Shown here in pieces: positions 55,589 through 64,000 of a DNA stretch of 64,000 nt. This DNA is from Dehalococcoidia bacterium. Lineage in GTDB: Bacteria; Chloroflexota; Dehalococcoidia; DSTF01; JACRBR01. The notes under the pieces are model-generated. The model worked only from the letters and a program-made list of their open reading frames with translations, did no database searches and was not told where the DNA came from. The stretch lies in the NCBI GenBank assembly GCA_040902535.1, contig JBBDXD010000019.1, forward strand, positions 194,773 to 258,772. Reading direction: 5' to 3'. Both the position numbers and the translations under genes were made by a program. Each line of letters opens with the position of its first letter. Position 1 is the first letter of the stretch.

Positions 55589-56835
55589 TGGCCGTCACGG
55601 CGCATCCCGCTCGCATGAAGGTCGGCACACCCGACTACCTGATCATGTTCACCGTCGGCGCTCTCGTCGTGCTCGGCGTGCTGGTCGTCTACAGCTCGAG
55701 CTTCGCGCTCGGGCTGCTCGAATTCGGCGATGCCAACTATTTCGTCTATCGACAGGTGTTCTTCGGCATGATCGGCGCGGTGGCGATGGTCGTGCTGATG
55801 AAGATGGACTATCGCCAACTGCGCGTCATCAGCCCCTTGTTGATGCTCGGCGCCGTGCTGATGCTCGTGGCGGTGCTGGTGCCGGGCGTCGGCGTCGACC
55901 GTAACGGAGCGCAGCGCTGGATCGCCGTGGGCGGGCCGATCCCGCCGATCCAGCCGAGCGAGTTCGCCAAACTCGCGCTGATCATTTACGTCGCCGCATG
56001 GCTGGCGGGCCGTGGCGAGCACGTGAAGGCGTTCTGGACGGGGTTCTTTCCGTTCGTGCTGCTCGTCGGCCTCGTCGCGGGATTGATCATGCTGCAGCCG
56101 GACCTCGGCACGACGATCGTGATCGTGGCGACGACGCTCACGCTGGTGTTCGTGGCCGGCGCGTCGCTGACGCACATCGCCGCGTTCACATGCATCTCCG
56201 GCGTCGTTGCGTCGTTGCTGATCCTGAGCGGCGATTACCGCACCGACCGCATCTTCGCGTTCATCAGGGCCGAAGACGACCCGACCGGACGCGGCTTCCA
56301 CACACTGCAAATGCTGATCGCGCTCGGCAGCGGCGGCTGGCACGGGCTTGGTCTGGGCGCGAGCCGCCAGAAGTTCTTCTACGTGCCCGGCGCCCACACG
56401 GATGGCATCTTCGCCATCATCGGCGAGGAACTCGGATTCATCGGCTGCTTCGTCGTGATCGCGCTGTTCGCGCTGCTCATCGCGCGCGGCTTCCGCGTGA
56501 TCCTCCGAGCGCGCGACGACTTCGGGTCGTTGCTCGCGGTCGGGGTCGTATCGTGGGTCGCTTACCAGGCAATCATCAACGTCGGCGGTATCACCCGGAT
56601 GATGCCGCTGACCGGGATCCCGCTGCCGTTCCTGAGCTACGGCGGCTCGGCGCTCATGGCCATGCTCGCCGCCATAGGCATTCTGCTCAGCATTTCCCGG
56701 TACGGCGTCGACGCGCGCACGCTCGCCAAGAAGCCGAAGCCCGTCGACGACTCCGACAAGATCGTCCGTCCGACACGCCGCACGACGAGAGACGTGCGCA
56801 AGGGCGGCTGGCCGCAGCGGAAGGGAGCGCGGTGA
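55588..56835 (+). CDS. ftsW: Division SEDS glycosyltransferase FtsW
   Basis: A 415-residue SEDS protein with about ten helices, partner of FtsI in septal synthesis. Segments: LGVLVVYSSSFALGLLEFGD, GAQRWIAVGGPIPPIQPSEF, IMLQPDLGTTIVIVATTL, ILSGDYRTDRIFAFI and MMPLTGIPLPFLSYGGSAL. The cytoplasmic tail is basic (TRRTTRDVRKGGWPQRKG). It is homologous to RodA at 42847. The stop overlaps murG as GTGA. Confidence 0.96.
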   Translation: MAVTAHPARMKVGTPDYLIMFTVGALVVLGVLVVYSSSFALGLLEFGDANYFVYRQVFFGMIGAVAMVVLMKMDYRQLRVISPLLMLGAVLMLVAVLVPGVGVDRNGAQRWIAVGGPIPPIQPSEFAKLALIIYVAAWLAGRGEHVKAFWTGFFPFVLLVGLVAGLIMLQPDLGTTIVIVATTLTLVFVAGASLTHIAAFTCISGVVASLLILSGDYRTDRIFAFIRAEDDPTGRGFHTLQMLIALGSGGWHGLGLGASRQKFFYVPGAHTDGIFAIIGEELGFIGCFVVIALFALLIARGFRVILRARDDFGSLLAVGVVSWVAYQAIINVGGITRMMPLTGIPLPFLSYGGSALMAMLAAIGILLSISRYGVDARTLAKKPKPVDDSDKIVRPTRRTTRDVRKGGWPQRKGAR

Positions 56836-57929
56836 GAGTGGTGCTCGCAGGAGGCGGCACTGGCGGACACGTGTACCCGAGCCTGGCGGTCGCACGTGCC
56901 CTCGAGGCGGAGATGCGCGGACGCGCCGAGGCCCTCGACATGCTGTACATCGGCGTGAAGGGCCGTGTGGATGCGCAGATCGTGCCGCGCGAAGGCATCG
57001 CGTTTCGCGCCATATCGGCGGGTCAACTGCGGGTTGCATCGCCGATCACGTTCGCGCGCAACATCGTGAAGCTCGCGCTCGGCATCGTGCAGTCGTTGTG
57101 GGCGCTGGGACGCTATCGGCCGGACGTCGTGTTCGCAACAGGCGGCTACGCTAGCGTGCCGGTCAGCGTCGCGGCGCGCGTGCTGCGCAAGCCGCTCGTC
57201 GTATATCTGCCCGATGTCACGCCCGGTTGGGCGGTGCGCCTGCTCTCCCGGCTCGCGACGCGCATGACGACGACATCGGAGCGCGCGCTCGACTACCTAC
57301 CGGCGCACAAAACGACGGTCGTCGGCTACCCGGTGCGCGGTGACTTCTGGTCGCTGGACCGCAACGCCGCGCGTGACCGCGGGGGCCTGCCGCGCGACGC
57401 GAAGGTGGTGCTCGTCACCGGCGCGAGCCTCGGTGCGCACGCGATCAACAGGGCGATCGTTGCCGCCCTTCCTGATCTGCTCGCGCGCGCACACGTCATG
57501 CACCTCACAGGCGCCGACGACGAAGCGTGGGCCATCGCACAGCGCGAACAGCTCGATGCGAACCTGCGCGAGCGCTACCACGTACGCGGCTACACCGACG
57601 ACATGCCCGCCGCGATGATAGCGGCGGACCTCGTCGTGAGCCGTTCGGGCGCATCGACGCTCGGCGAGCTGCCGGCGGCGGGCGCAGCGGCGATCCTGGT
57701 GCCCGGCGAGTACGAGGGCTGGTCGCAGGCGCCGAACGCGGAGTACCTGCAGGCGCAGGGCGGCGCGGTCATGCTGCGTAACGCTGAGATCGAGCGCCTC
57801 GGCGAAGTCGTCATCGAACTGCTCGAAGACGATGCACGTCGCGAGCGCATGGCCGCGGCGATGCGGACGTTGGCGCGACCGGACGCCGCACGCGACCTGG
57901 CGCGCACGCTGATCGAGGTGGCGGCATGA
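56832..57929 (+). CDS. murG: UDP-GlcNAc:lipid I GlcNAc transferase MurG
   Basis: A 365-residue GT28 enzyme producing lipid II at the inner membrane face. GTG 56832 gives VRVVLAGGGTGGHVYPSLAV with the glycine-rich loop; FATGGYASVPVSVAARVL, the acceptor region VYLPDVTPGWAVRLLSRLA and the donor-site SRSGASTLGELPAAGAAAIL follow. The usual EQNxxPG loop is altered to PDVTPG. It is coupled to ftsW (GTGA) and murC (ATGA). Confidence 0.95.
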   Translation: MRVVLAGGGTGGHVYPSLAVARALEAEMRGRAEALDMLYIGVKGRVDAQIVPREGIAFRAISAGQLRVASPITFARNIVKLALGIVQSLWALGRYRPDVVFATGGYASVPVSVAARVLRKPLVVYLPDVTPGWAVRLLSRLATRMTTTSERALDYLPAHKTTVVGYPVRGDFWSLDRNAARDRGGLPRDAKVVLVTGASLGAHAINRAIVAALPDLLARAHVMHLTGADDEAWAIAQREQLDANLRERYHVRGYTDDMPAAMIAADLVVSRSGASTLGELPAAGAAAILVPGEYEGWSQAPNAEYLQAQGGAVMLRNAEIERLGEVVIELLEDDARRERMAAAMRTLARPDAARDLARTLIEVAA

Positions 57930-59320
57930 GCGAACGGGCGCCCAACGTCCCCGACCGAGTGCACCTTGTCGGTATTGGCGGCGCGCACATGTCGGCGATC
58001 GCGAAGATCCTGCACGCTTGGGGCCACACCGTGCGCGGCTCCGACCAGCGAGCAAGCGATGCAACGAAGAAGCTCGAAGCGTTAGGCATCACGGTCTACA
58101 TCGGGCATGCAGCCGAGCACGTGGGAGACGCGGAGCTTGTCGTGTTCACGTCTGCCGCACACGAGGACAACGCCGAGATCGCCGAAGCGCGGCGGCGGGG
58201 CATCGCGACGATCAAGCGCGCGGAGATGGTGGCAATGCTGATGGAGGGGCGCTACAGCATCGCCGTCGCGGGCACGCATGGCAAAACGACGACCAGTGGC
58301 CTGATCGCGCACATGCTCGTCGAAGCGAAGCTGGATCCGACGTACCTGATCGGCGGCGACGTGCGGAGCCTCGGCACGAACGCCGCGCCCGGTGAGGGCA
58401 AGTACATCGTCGTCGAAGCGGACGAATACGACCGCGCGTTCCTCAGCTATACGCCGGACGTGGCTGTCGTGACCAATATCGATCCGGACCATCTCGATAT
58501 CTATGCCGACATCGACGACCTGGTGGGTGCGTTCCGGCAGTTCATGGCGAGCGTTCCCGCGTCGGGTCATGTAATCGCATCTGCGGACAGCGAGCGGGTG
58601 CGCGAGGCGGTCGCTGCGGGCGGCATAGCTGCGAACGACAAGCAGACGTATGCGCTGGAGCAACCGGCGACGTGGACGGTGCACGAAATCTCGCACGACG
58701 AACGCGGCCAGACCTTCAGCGTGGACAATCGGGGCGCCGCGTTTGGCGAATTCCGCATTGGGCTTCCGGGGCGCCACAACGTCAGCAACGCGCTCGCTGG
58801 CATCGCCGCCGGCAACACGATCGGCATCGACACGGCGGTGATGAAGTCAGCGCTCGCGTCGTACCGCGGCGCGCAGCGGCGCTTCGAGTACGTCGGCGAG
58901 GCGGCGGGCGTGACGGTGATGGACGACTACGCGCATCACCCCACGGAGGTGCGCGCCGGCATGGTGCAGCCGGCGCGGGAGCGGTTCGGCGACCGGCGGC
59001 TTGTAGTGCTGTTCCAGCCGCACACCTATTCGCGCACGGCATACCTGCTCGACGAATGGAAGACTGCATTCCAGGGCATCGACGTGCTGTACATCGGGCC
59101 GACGTACGCGGCGCGCGAAGAACCGGAGCGCGGCATGTCCGGCGAAGGCCTGGCACGCGCGATCGTCGCGCCCCCGGCGACGTACGTCGCGACCTTCGAC
59201 GAGGCGACCGAGCGCGTCGCATCGGACCTGCGGCCGGGTGATGTGTTCTTCACCGTGGGGGCGGGAGACGTGAACAGCGTCGGTCCGCGAGTGCTGGAGA
59301 AGCTGAGGGAGCGTGCGTAG
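57926..59320 (+). CDS. murC: UDP-N-acetylmuramate:L-alanine ligase MurC
   Basis: A 464-residue Mur ligase adding L-Ala. The N-terminal HLVGIGGAHMSAIAKILHAW is the MurC hallmark (here GGAHMSA against the common GGxGMSG); the ATP loop is VAGTHGKTTTSGL; VVEADEYDRAFLSYTPDV, TNIDPDHLDIY and MDDYAHHPTEVRAGM follow. The length is standard. It is coupled to murG and directly abuts murB, as in many Gram-positive-type clusters. Confidence 0.96.
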   Translation: MSERAPNVPDRVHLVGIGGAHMSAIAKILHAWGHTVRGSDQRASDATKKLEALGITVYIGHAAEHVGDAELVVFTSAAHEDNAEIAEARRRGIATIKRAEMVAMLMEGRYSIAVAGTHGKTTTSGLIAHMLVEAKLDPTYLIGGDVRSLGTNAAPGEGKYIVVEADEYDRAFLSYTPDVAVVTNIDPDHLDIYADIDDLVGAFRQFMASVPASGHVIASADSERVREAVAAGGIAANDKQTYALEQPATWTVHEISHDERGQTFSVDNRGAAFGEFRIGLPGRHNVSNALAGIAAGNTIGIDTAVMKSALASYRGAQRRFEYVGEAAGVTVMDDYAHHPTEVRAGMVQPARERFGDRRLVVLFQPHTYSRTAYLLDEWKTAFQGIDVLYIGPTYAAREEPERGMSGEGLARAIVAPPATYVATFDEATERVASDLRPGDVFFTVGAGDVNSVGPRVLEKLRERA

Positions 59321-60283
59321 ATGCACGCAATGACGCGCAGGGAGGCGCGCCCGGGCGAGATGTACGAAGAACTGGCCGATCGCCTGCAGCCGATAGCGCC
59401 CGTGAGGAGGGAAGAGCCCCTCGCGCGCCACACCACGTTCGGCATCGGCGGGCCGGCCGACGTGTTCGTGAGCGTGCGCAACGCCGGCGAACTCGCACTG
59501 GCCGTCGTTGAAACGCGACGCGCCGGCGCGCCGTACTTCATCCTCGGTTCCGGCAGCAACATTCTCGTCGGCGACCTCGGCATTCGCGGCGTCGTCATCG
59601 ACAACCAGGCGAAGCACGTCACGGCCCCGCATGAAGTGGACGGCGAGTGGACGGTCCGTGCGGAGTCCGGCACGTCGTTCGCCGCGCTCGCGCGGAACCT
59701 CGCACGCCAGGGATTCGGCGGCATCGAGTGGGCATGCGGCATACCGGGCACGCTCGGCGGCGCCGTGGTCTACAACGCGGGCGCATACGACGGCTCCATC
59801 GCCGATGTGCTGCGGTTCGTATCGATGCTCACGGCCGACGAGCAGACAAAAGAGGTGCAGGCGCCGGACCTGAAGCTGACGTACCGCAACAGCGTCTTCA
59901 CGCGCGGCGAGTGCGAAGGGTGCGTCGTGCTTGCGACGCAGCTTGTCGTCACGCGCGGCGACGCCACCGCGCTCGTGCGCCGGATCGCCGAGATCGATGC
60001 GCAACGGTTGGCGGCGCAGCCGCGCGGGCGCAACAGCGGCAGCACCTTCAAGAATCCGGATGGACGCCACGCCTGGGAGTTGGTCGACGCCGTCGGGCTG
60101 CGCGGGCACCGTATCGGCGACGCGATGTTTTCGAACAAGCACGCCAACTTCATCGAAAACCTGGGTGCGGCCAGCGCGGCCGACGTGACGGCGCTGATCC
60201 GCGAGGCGCAGCGACGGGTGAACGAGCATCATGGCATTGGGCTGGTCACCGAGGTCGAGTTCGTGGGCGAGGGTTTCGCATGA
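59321..60283 (+). CDS. murB: UDP-N-acetylenolpyruvoylglucosamine reductase MurB
   Basis: A 320-residue type II flavoenzyme that reduces enolpyruvyl-UDP-GlcNAc to UDP-MurNAc. The FAD domain has HTTFGIGGPADVFV and ILGSGSNILVGDLGIRGVVI; the active-site residues are the Arg/Ser of TYRNSVF-type and NSGSTFKNPDGRHAWELVD, and a late glutamate in EVEFVGEG. The start immediately follows the murC stop. The stop overlaps ddl as ATGA. Confidence 0.95.
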   Translation: MHAMTRREARPGEMYEELADRLQPIAPVRREEPLARHTTFGIGGPADVFVSVRNAGELALAVVETRRAGAPYFILGSGSNILVGDLGIRGVVIDNQAKHVTAPHEVDGEWTVRAESGTSFAALARNLARQGFGGIEWACGIPGTLGGAVVYNAGAYDGSIADVLRFVSMLTADEQTKEVQAPDLKLTYRNSVFTRGECEGCVVLATQLVVTRGDATALVRRIAEIDAQRLAAQPRGRNSGSTFKNPDGRHAWELVDAVGLRGHRIGDAMFSNKHANFIENLGAASAADVTALIREAQRRVNEHHGIGLVTEVEFVGEGFA

Positions 60284-61350
60284 CGAAGATGCAGCTCGGC
60301 GTCATCTTCGGGGGACGCTCGGTGGAGCACGAAGTCTCGGTCGTCTCGGCGATCGAGATGATCAAGGCCGCCGACTCTGACCGCTTCGACGTCGTGCCGT
60401 TCGGCGTCACGCGCGACGGCCGCTGGCTGACGCCGGAAGAGACGCACCTTCAGCTTGGCCGCGACGACCCGCCATTCCAGAAGCGGCTCGAGGGGGAGGT
60501 GCCGCGTCTGCTCGAACGCCACGAGATCTTTGACCAACTCAGCTCCGTCGACGTGCTCTTTCCGCTCGTGCACGGCATCAACGGTGAAGACGGCACGCTC
60601 CAGGGCATGCTCGAGATGTTCGCGCTCCCGTACGCCGGTTGCGGCGTCGCGGCGAGCGCCATCGGCATGGACAAGGGGTTGCAAAAGCACCTGCTCGTCG
60701 AAGCCGGTATCGACGTCGCGCCCTATATCGAGCTGCGCGAGTCGCACTGGACAGGCGACGCGAGGAGCGCCGCGTTGCAGATTGAGCAGGCCGTCGGCTA
60801 CCCGGCGTTCATCAAGCCCTCGAACGGCGGCAGCAGCGTCGGCGTGAGCAAGGCGCATTCGCGCGAAGATCTGGAAGGCGCCATGAAGGCGGCCTTCGCG
60901 ATCGATGGCAAGGTCCTTGTCGAGACAGCGATCCGCGGGCGCGAGATTGAATGCGGCGTCATCGGCGGCCAGCCGGCATCGGCATCGCCGGTCGGCGAGG
61001 TGATGCCGGCCGGTGAGTTCTATGACTACGCCGCGAAGTACCTCGAGGACAGCGCACGGCTGGTGGCGCCTGCGGAACTGGATGACGAGACGGTCGAGTC
61101 TGTCCAGGAAACGGCCGTCGAAGTGTTCGACGTGATTCAGGGCGGTGCCGGATTCGCGCGCGTTGACTTCTTTTTGGAGCGAGACGGACACCTGGTGTTC
61201 AACGAAATAAACACGATCCCGGGCTTCACGCCGATCAGCATGTTTCCGCGACTGTGGCAGCTCACCGGCCTCACATACCGCGAGTTGATCAGCAAACTCG
61301 TCGACCTGGCGCTCGGGCGGTTTCGAGAGAGGGAGGCGCGCAATGCCTAA
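60280..61350 (+). CDS. ddl: D-alanine:D-alanine ligase
   Basis: A 356-residue ATP-grasp ligase making D-Ala-D-Ala for MurF. GVIFGGRSVEHEVSVVSAIE near the start, VHGINGEDGTLQGMLEMFAL (usual HGxxGEDGTxQG), IKPSNGGSSVGVSKAHS and NEINTIPGFTPISMFPRLW are all family signatures. The serine-loop position is consistent with D-Ala-D-Ala and not D-Ala-D-Lac. It overlaps murB and ftsQ, fitting one operon. Confidence 0.96.
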   Translation: MTKMQLGVIFGGRSVEHEVSVVSAIEMIKAADSDRFDVVPFGVTRDGRWLTPEETHLQLGRDDPPFQKRLEGEVPRLLERHEIFDQLSSVDVLFPLVHGINGEDGTLQGMLEMFALPYAGCGVAASAIGMDKGLQKHLLVEAGIDVAPYIELRESHWTGDARSAALQIEQAVGYPAFIKPSNGGSSVGVSKAHSREDLEGAMKAAFAIDGKVLVETAIRGREIECGVIGGQPASASPVGEVMPAGEFYDYAAKYLEDSARLVAPAELDDETVESVQETAVEVFDVIQGGAGFARVDFFLERDGHLVFNEINTIPGFTPISMFPRLWQLTGLTYRELISKLVDLALGRFREREARNA

Positions 61351-62197
61351 CCCTCGCACTCCCAGGCGGTGGCCGTACAAGGCGGCGAAGCCCGGCCGCC
61401 CGAACCGCGTCGTGAAGACGAAAGAGCCGGAGCGCGGTGTGCATCGTCGCGAGAAGCCGGAGCCTGTGTGGCGGATCACGCCGCTGCAGGCACGCATCGC
61501 CTTCTTCGGCGCCACGCTCACGCTGGTCGCGTCCGCGGCATGGTGGGCGTACCGGTCGCCGTACCTGACAGTCAGCAACGTGCAGGTCGCCGGCGCGGCG
61601 GAAGTGCCCGCCGACGACATTCTCGACGCTGCGGAGATAAGGGGCGACAGCATCTTCACGCTCGACCTGGCCGCCGCCGAGGAGCGCATCGAAGAGATCC
61701 CGAAGGTCTACGAGGCGACGATCGAAAAGCACGGGTGGACGAGCGTCACGATCACCGTCGAAGAACGGACGCCATGGGGCAGCTGGCAGATCAATGGTGT
61801 GAACGTGCCGATCGACATCGACGGCTACGTGCTAGACGGTCCGGCGGCCGCCGAAGGCTCGCCCGTGATCCTCGAAGTGGATGCTCGGCGCGTGCTCAAC
61901 AAGGGCGATCGCATCGATCGCGGCGCGATCCAGCTCGCGGCGCGGATCGTGGACGAGGCCGAGACGGCGTTCGGGCGCCGGGTGCTCGTACTCGCGTATC
62001 GCCAGGAGTCGGGGCTGACGGTGGCGCTTTCATCGACGGACATCAACGGAAAGCCAGTCTGGGTGACGTTCGGCGATTCACGTGATTACGACTACAAGAT
62101 CGCCTCGCTCTACGTGCTGCTGGAGCAGGCGAAGGAGAGGGACCTGGCGCTCAACGCGGTCGACCTTCGATTCGGCGATCGCCTGAGCTTCAACTAG
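61343..62197 (+). CDS. ftsQ: Cell division protein FtsQ/DivIB
   Basis: A 284-residue bitopic division protein. A 47-residue very basic cytoplasmic tail (RTPRRWPYKAAKPGRPNRVV) precedes a membrane helix (IAFFGATLTLVASAAWWAY), then the POTRA domain starting YLTVSNVQVAGAAEVPADDI and the FtsQ beta domain (TITVEERTPWGSWQINGVNV, with PIDIDGYVLD). It stabilises the FtsL complex. Its start overlaps ddl by eight bases. Confidence 0.92.
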   Translation: MPNPRTPRRWPYKAAKPGRPNRVVKTKEPERGVHRREKPEPVWRITPLQARIAFFGATLTLVASAAWWAYRSPYLTVSNVQVAGAAEVPADDILDAAEIRGDSIFTLDLAAAEERIEEIPKVYEATIEKHGWTSVTITVEERTPWGSWQINGVNVPIDIDGYVLDGPAAAEGSPVILEVDARRVLNKGDRIDRGAIQLAARIVDEAETAFGRRVLVLAYRQESGLTVALSSTDINGKPVWVTFGDSRDYDYKIASLYVLLEQAKERDLALNAVDLRFGDRLSFN

Positions 62198-62207
62198 GAG
62201 GGCCGTC

Positions 62208-63452
62208 ATGAGCCGTGTTGGGACGTTTGCGTCGATCGACATCGGGACGACGAAGATTTGCACCGTCGTCGGCGAGGTCTCGCATGACGACGAGATGCGC
62301 ATCCTGGGGGTGGGCGTAGCGCCATCGGACGGGCTGTCGCGGGGCATGGTGGAGAACATCCGCGATGCCACGGAGTCGATCCGCGCATCAGTGGACAAAG
62401 CGGAGCGGTCGAGCGGCACGCGCATCCTTTCCGCGCACGTCGGCGTTGCCGGATCGCATATCAGCTGCCTGAACAACCGCGGCATCATCGCCATCCCCGA
62501 CCGGACGCGGCCGATCATGCCGGACGACGTCGCGCGGGTGCTCGATGGTGCCCGCGTCGTCAGCATCCCGACGAACCGCGAGATCGTCCACGTTATTCCG
62601 CGCTACTACGTCGTCGACGGCCAGGACAACGTCTCGGACCCGGTGGGCATGTACGGCACGCGGCTGGACGTCGAGACGCACATCGTCACGGGCATCGACA
62701 GCGCGATCCAGAACCTGACGAAGTGCGTCGAGAACTGCGGCGTGCAGGTCGATGGCCTGATCCTCGAGCCGCTCGCCGCCGCCGAAGCGGTGCTCGACCA
62801 GGAAGAGAAGGAGCAGGGCGTCGTGCTGGCGGACATAGGAGGCGGCACGACGGCGATCGCGCTCTTCATCGAAGGCAGCGTGTATCACACAGCCGTGCTG
62901 CCCGTCGGCGGCAACCACGTGACACGCGACATCGTGGTGGGGTTGCGGGCGCCGTACCAGGCGGCGGAGGAGGCCAAGAAGAACTTCGGCCACGCGATCC
63001 CGAGCATGGTGGACGCACACGAGACGTTCGTCATGGAGGCCTTTGGCTCAGAGGGCGAGAAGACGGAACTGCGGCGCCGGCTCTGCGAGATCGTGCAGGC
63101 GCGCTGCGAAGAGATCCTGGAGATGGTCACCGCGGAGGTAAAGCGCGCCGTCCACGATGACATCGTCTCGGCCGGGATCGTCTTGACCGGCGGGACGGCG
63201 AAGCTCTCCGGCATCGACCTGCTGGCCGAGCAGGTGACCGGCTGGCCCGCGCGCACAGGCATGCCGCGCAACCTGCACGGACTGACGGACGTGCTCACCG
63301 ACCCGGGCTACGCGACGAGCGTCGGTCTGCTGCAGTGGGCCGTGAACGAGGCGGAGGCGAGTTCGTGGCACAGGGCGCCGCGGGCATCGCTCGACATCAA
63401 CAGCATCTGGCGGCGCGTCGGGAATTGGGCGCGCGTGTTGCTACCGGAGTAG
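62208..63452 (+). CDS. ftsA: Cell division protein FtsA
   Basis: A 414-residue actin-like protein that tethers FtsZ filaments to the membrane. Motifs: ASIDIGTTKICTVVGEVSHD, the 1C-domain region with VNNIRDATES-like residues, VLADIGGGTTAIALFIEGSV and IVLTGGTAKLSGIDLLAEQV. The C-terminus is an amphipathic stretch (NSIWRRVGNWARVLLPE), matching the membrane-targeting sequence. It has a strong AGGAGGG Shine-Dalgarno. The presence of FtsA is informative because many Gram-positive-type lineages use SepF instead or as well. Confidence 0.95.
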   Translation: MSRVGTFASIDIGTTKICTVVGEVSHDDEMRILGVGVAPSDGLSRGMVENIRDATESIRASVDKAERSSGTRILSAHVGVAGSHISCLNNRGIIAIPDRTRPIMPDDVARVLDGARVVSIPTNREIVHVIPRYYVVDGQDNVSDPVGMYGTRLDVETHIVTGIDSAIQNLTKCVENCGVQVDGLILEPLAAAEAVLDQEEKEQGVVLADIGGGTTAIALFIEGSVYHTAVLPVGGNHVTRDIVVGLRAPYQAAEEAKKNFGHAIPSMVDAHETFVMEAFGSEGEKTELRRRLCEIVQARCEEILEMVTAEVKRAVHDDIVSAGIVLTGGTAKLSGIDLLAEQVTGWPARTGMPRNLHGLTDVLTDPGYATSVGLLQWAVNEAEASSWHRAPRASLDINSIWRRVGNWARVLLPE

Positions 63453-63492
63453 GGCGCCACGCGCGCCAGAGGAGGTGGAGCAAGGAGGGTGA

Positions 63493-64000
63493 ATGCCGCA
63501 AGACCGCCAATCGGTGATGTTCGAGGATGAGCTCGCAGCGATGAAACAGGAAGAAGCGATCAGGGAGGCGACCATGACAAGGACGTATTCGGACGGGCTG
63601 CCGCCAATCAAGGTCATTGGCGTGGGTGGTGGGGGCTGCAATGCCGTCAACCGCATGATCGCCGAACAGATCGCGGGCGTGCAGTTTGTCGCCGTCAATA
63701 CCGATGGCCAGGCGCTGCAACAGTCGCCGGCGGAGATCAAGATCCGCATCGGCGACAAGCTGACGAAGGGGCTGGGCGTCGGCGGCGACCCGGCACGCGG
63801 CCTGCGGGCGGCCGAAGAGAGCCGCGACGAACTGTTGGAAGCCCTCCGCGGCTGCGAGATGGTGTTCGTGACGGCCGGCATGGGCGGCGGCACCGGCACC
63901 GGAGCATCGCCGATCGTGGCGGAGGTCGCGAAGGAGGCCGGCGCCCTGACGATCGGCGTCGTGACGAAGCCGTTCGGGTTTGAGGGCACAAAGCGGCGTG
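63493..64000 (+). CDS. ftsZ: Cell division protein FtsZ, 5' part
   Basis: The first 169 codons of the tubulin homologue that forms the Z ring; the gene is cut by the window edge. ATG 63493 follows the strong AAGGAGGGTGA. After a 38-residue acidic and charged leader ([20 protein letters not shown]) comes the FtsZ core: [18 protein letters not shown], then [14 protein letters not shown] and the tubulin signature [12 protein letters not shown]. The leader is longer than the usual 10-15 residues before the core. Confidence 0.97.
   Translation, partial: MPQDRQSVMFEDELAAMKQEEAIREATMTRTYSDGLPPIKVIGVGGGGCNAVNRMIAEQIAGVQFVAVNTDGQALQQSPAEIKIRIGDKLTKGLGVGGDPARGLRAAEESRDELLEALRGCEMVFVTAGMGGGTGTGASPIVAEVAKEAGALTIGVVTKPFGFEGTKRR

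Noticed and set aside
1-64000. tRNA, rRNA, CRISPR arrays, insertion sequences and prophage genes
   Set aside because: No cloverleaf ends, no spaced repeats, no transposase or integrase motifs and no phage structural genes were seen in any part of the window.

Overview
The window is GC-rich, gene-dense bacterial chromosome with no rRNA, tRNA, CRISPR array or insertion sequence that I can recognise. It carries a complete peptidoglycan and division gene set (mraZ to ftsZ, apart from murE), a mreC-mreD-mrdA-rodA elongation cluster, a separate mreB, c-di-AMP synthase genes, and many high-GC Thr/Pro-rich lipoproteins. Together with several lineage-specific small proteins this suggests a rod-shaped, single-membrane member of the Chloroflexota, possibly a cell-walled relative of the Dehalococcoidia. 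This is inference from gene content and protein style; no marker search was possible.

Layout. 1-1629: 5' part of prfB (minus strand, with its programmed +1 frameshift) and a small decayed accessory patch (broken DUF6941 gene, candidate antitoxin, broken MazF/PemK toxin). 1640-9130: a methyltransferase, a GT87-type membrane glycosyltransferase, a DedA protein, an endonuclease V fused to a pyrophosphatase-like domain, an APH-type kinase, a lipoprotein and a ThDP enzyme. 9212-21476: secreted hydrolase, mreB, lipoprotein, recJ, a surface protein with an LPNAG sorting-like tail, a LOG-family protein, two MFS transporters, a class III CoA transferase, an unknown acidic-tailed protein and two tandem four-helix membrane proteins. 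21477-31993: glycerate kinase, a 43-residue zinc-ribbon protein, mtaB, amaP, scpB, a YlxP-like protein, a methyltransferase, rimO, a RodZ-like protein with a PASTA domain, a zincin peptidase, a paralogue of the unknown protein, ribF and an orphan DNA methyltransferase. 32120-33331: a less GC-rich AAA ATPase, probably acquired. 33355-41858: fabD-fabF, argF, cdaA-cdaR-der, plsY, gpsA. 41886-47236 (minus): the elongation operon mreC-mreD-mrdA-rodA plus a flippase-like protein. 47491-47979: mogA. 48174-64000: the dcw cluster mraZ-rsmH-ftsL-ftsI-murF-mraY-murD-ftsW-murG-murC-murB-ddl-ftsQ-ftsA-ftsZ, with ftsZ cut by the right edge.

The genes work together mainly on the cell envelope: lipid II precursor synthesis (murF, mraY, murD, murG, murC, murB, ddl), divisome (ftsL, ftsI, ftsW, ftsQ, ftsA, ftsZ), elongasome (mreBCD, mrdA, rodA, a rodZ-like gene), membrane lipid supply (fabD, fabF, plsY, gpsA) and c-di-AMP signalling (cdaA, cdaR). 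Many junctions overlap by four bases (ATGA or GTGA), pointing to translational coupling.

The most unusual points are: an EndoV-pyrophosphatase fusion; a pair of paralogous proteins of unknown function; four genes whose best start, judged by Shine-Dalgarno spacing and homology, is CTG or ATC rather than ATG/GTG/TTG; a RodZ-PASTA fusion; a tiny NrdJ-like zinc-ribbon protein behind a near-consensus promoter; and an 18-base perfect palindrome abutting the -10 element upstream of mreC.
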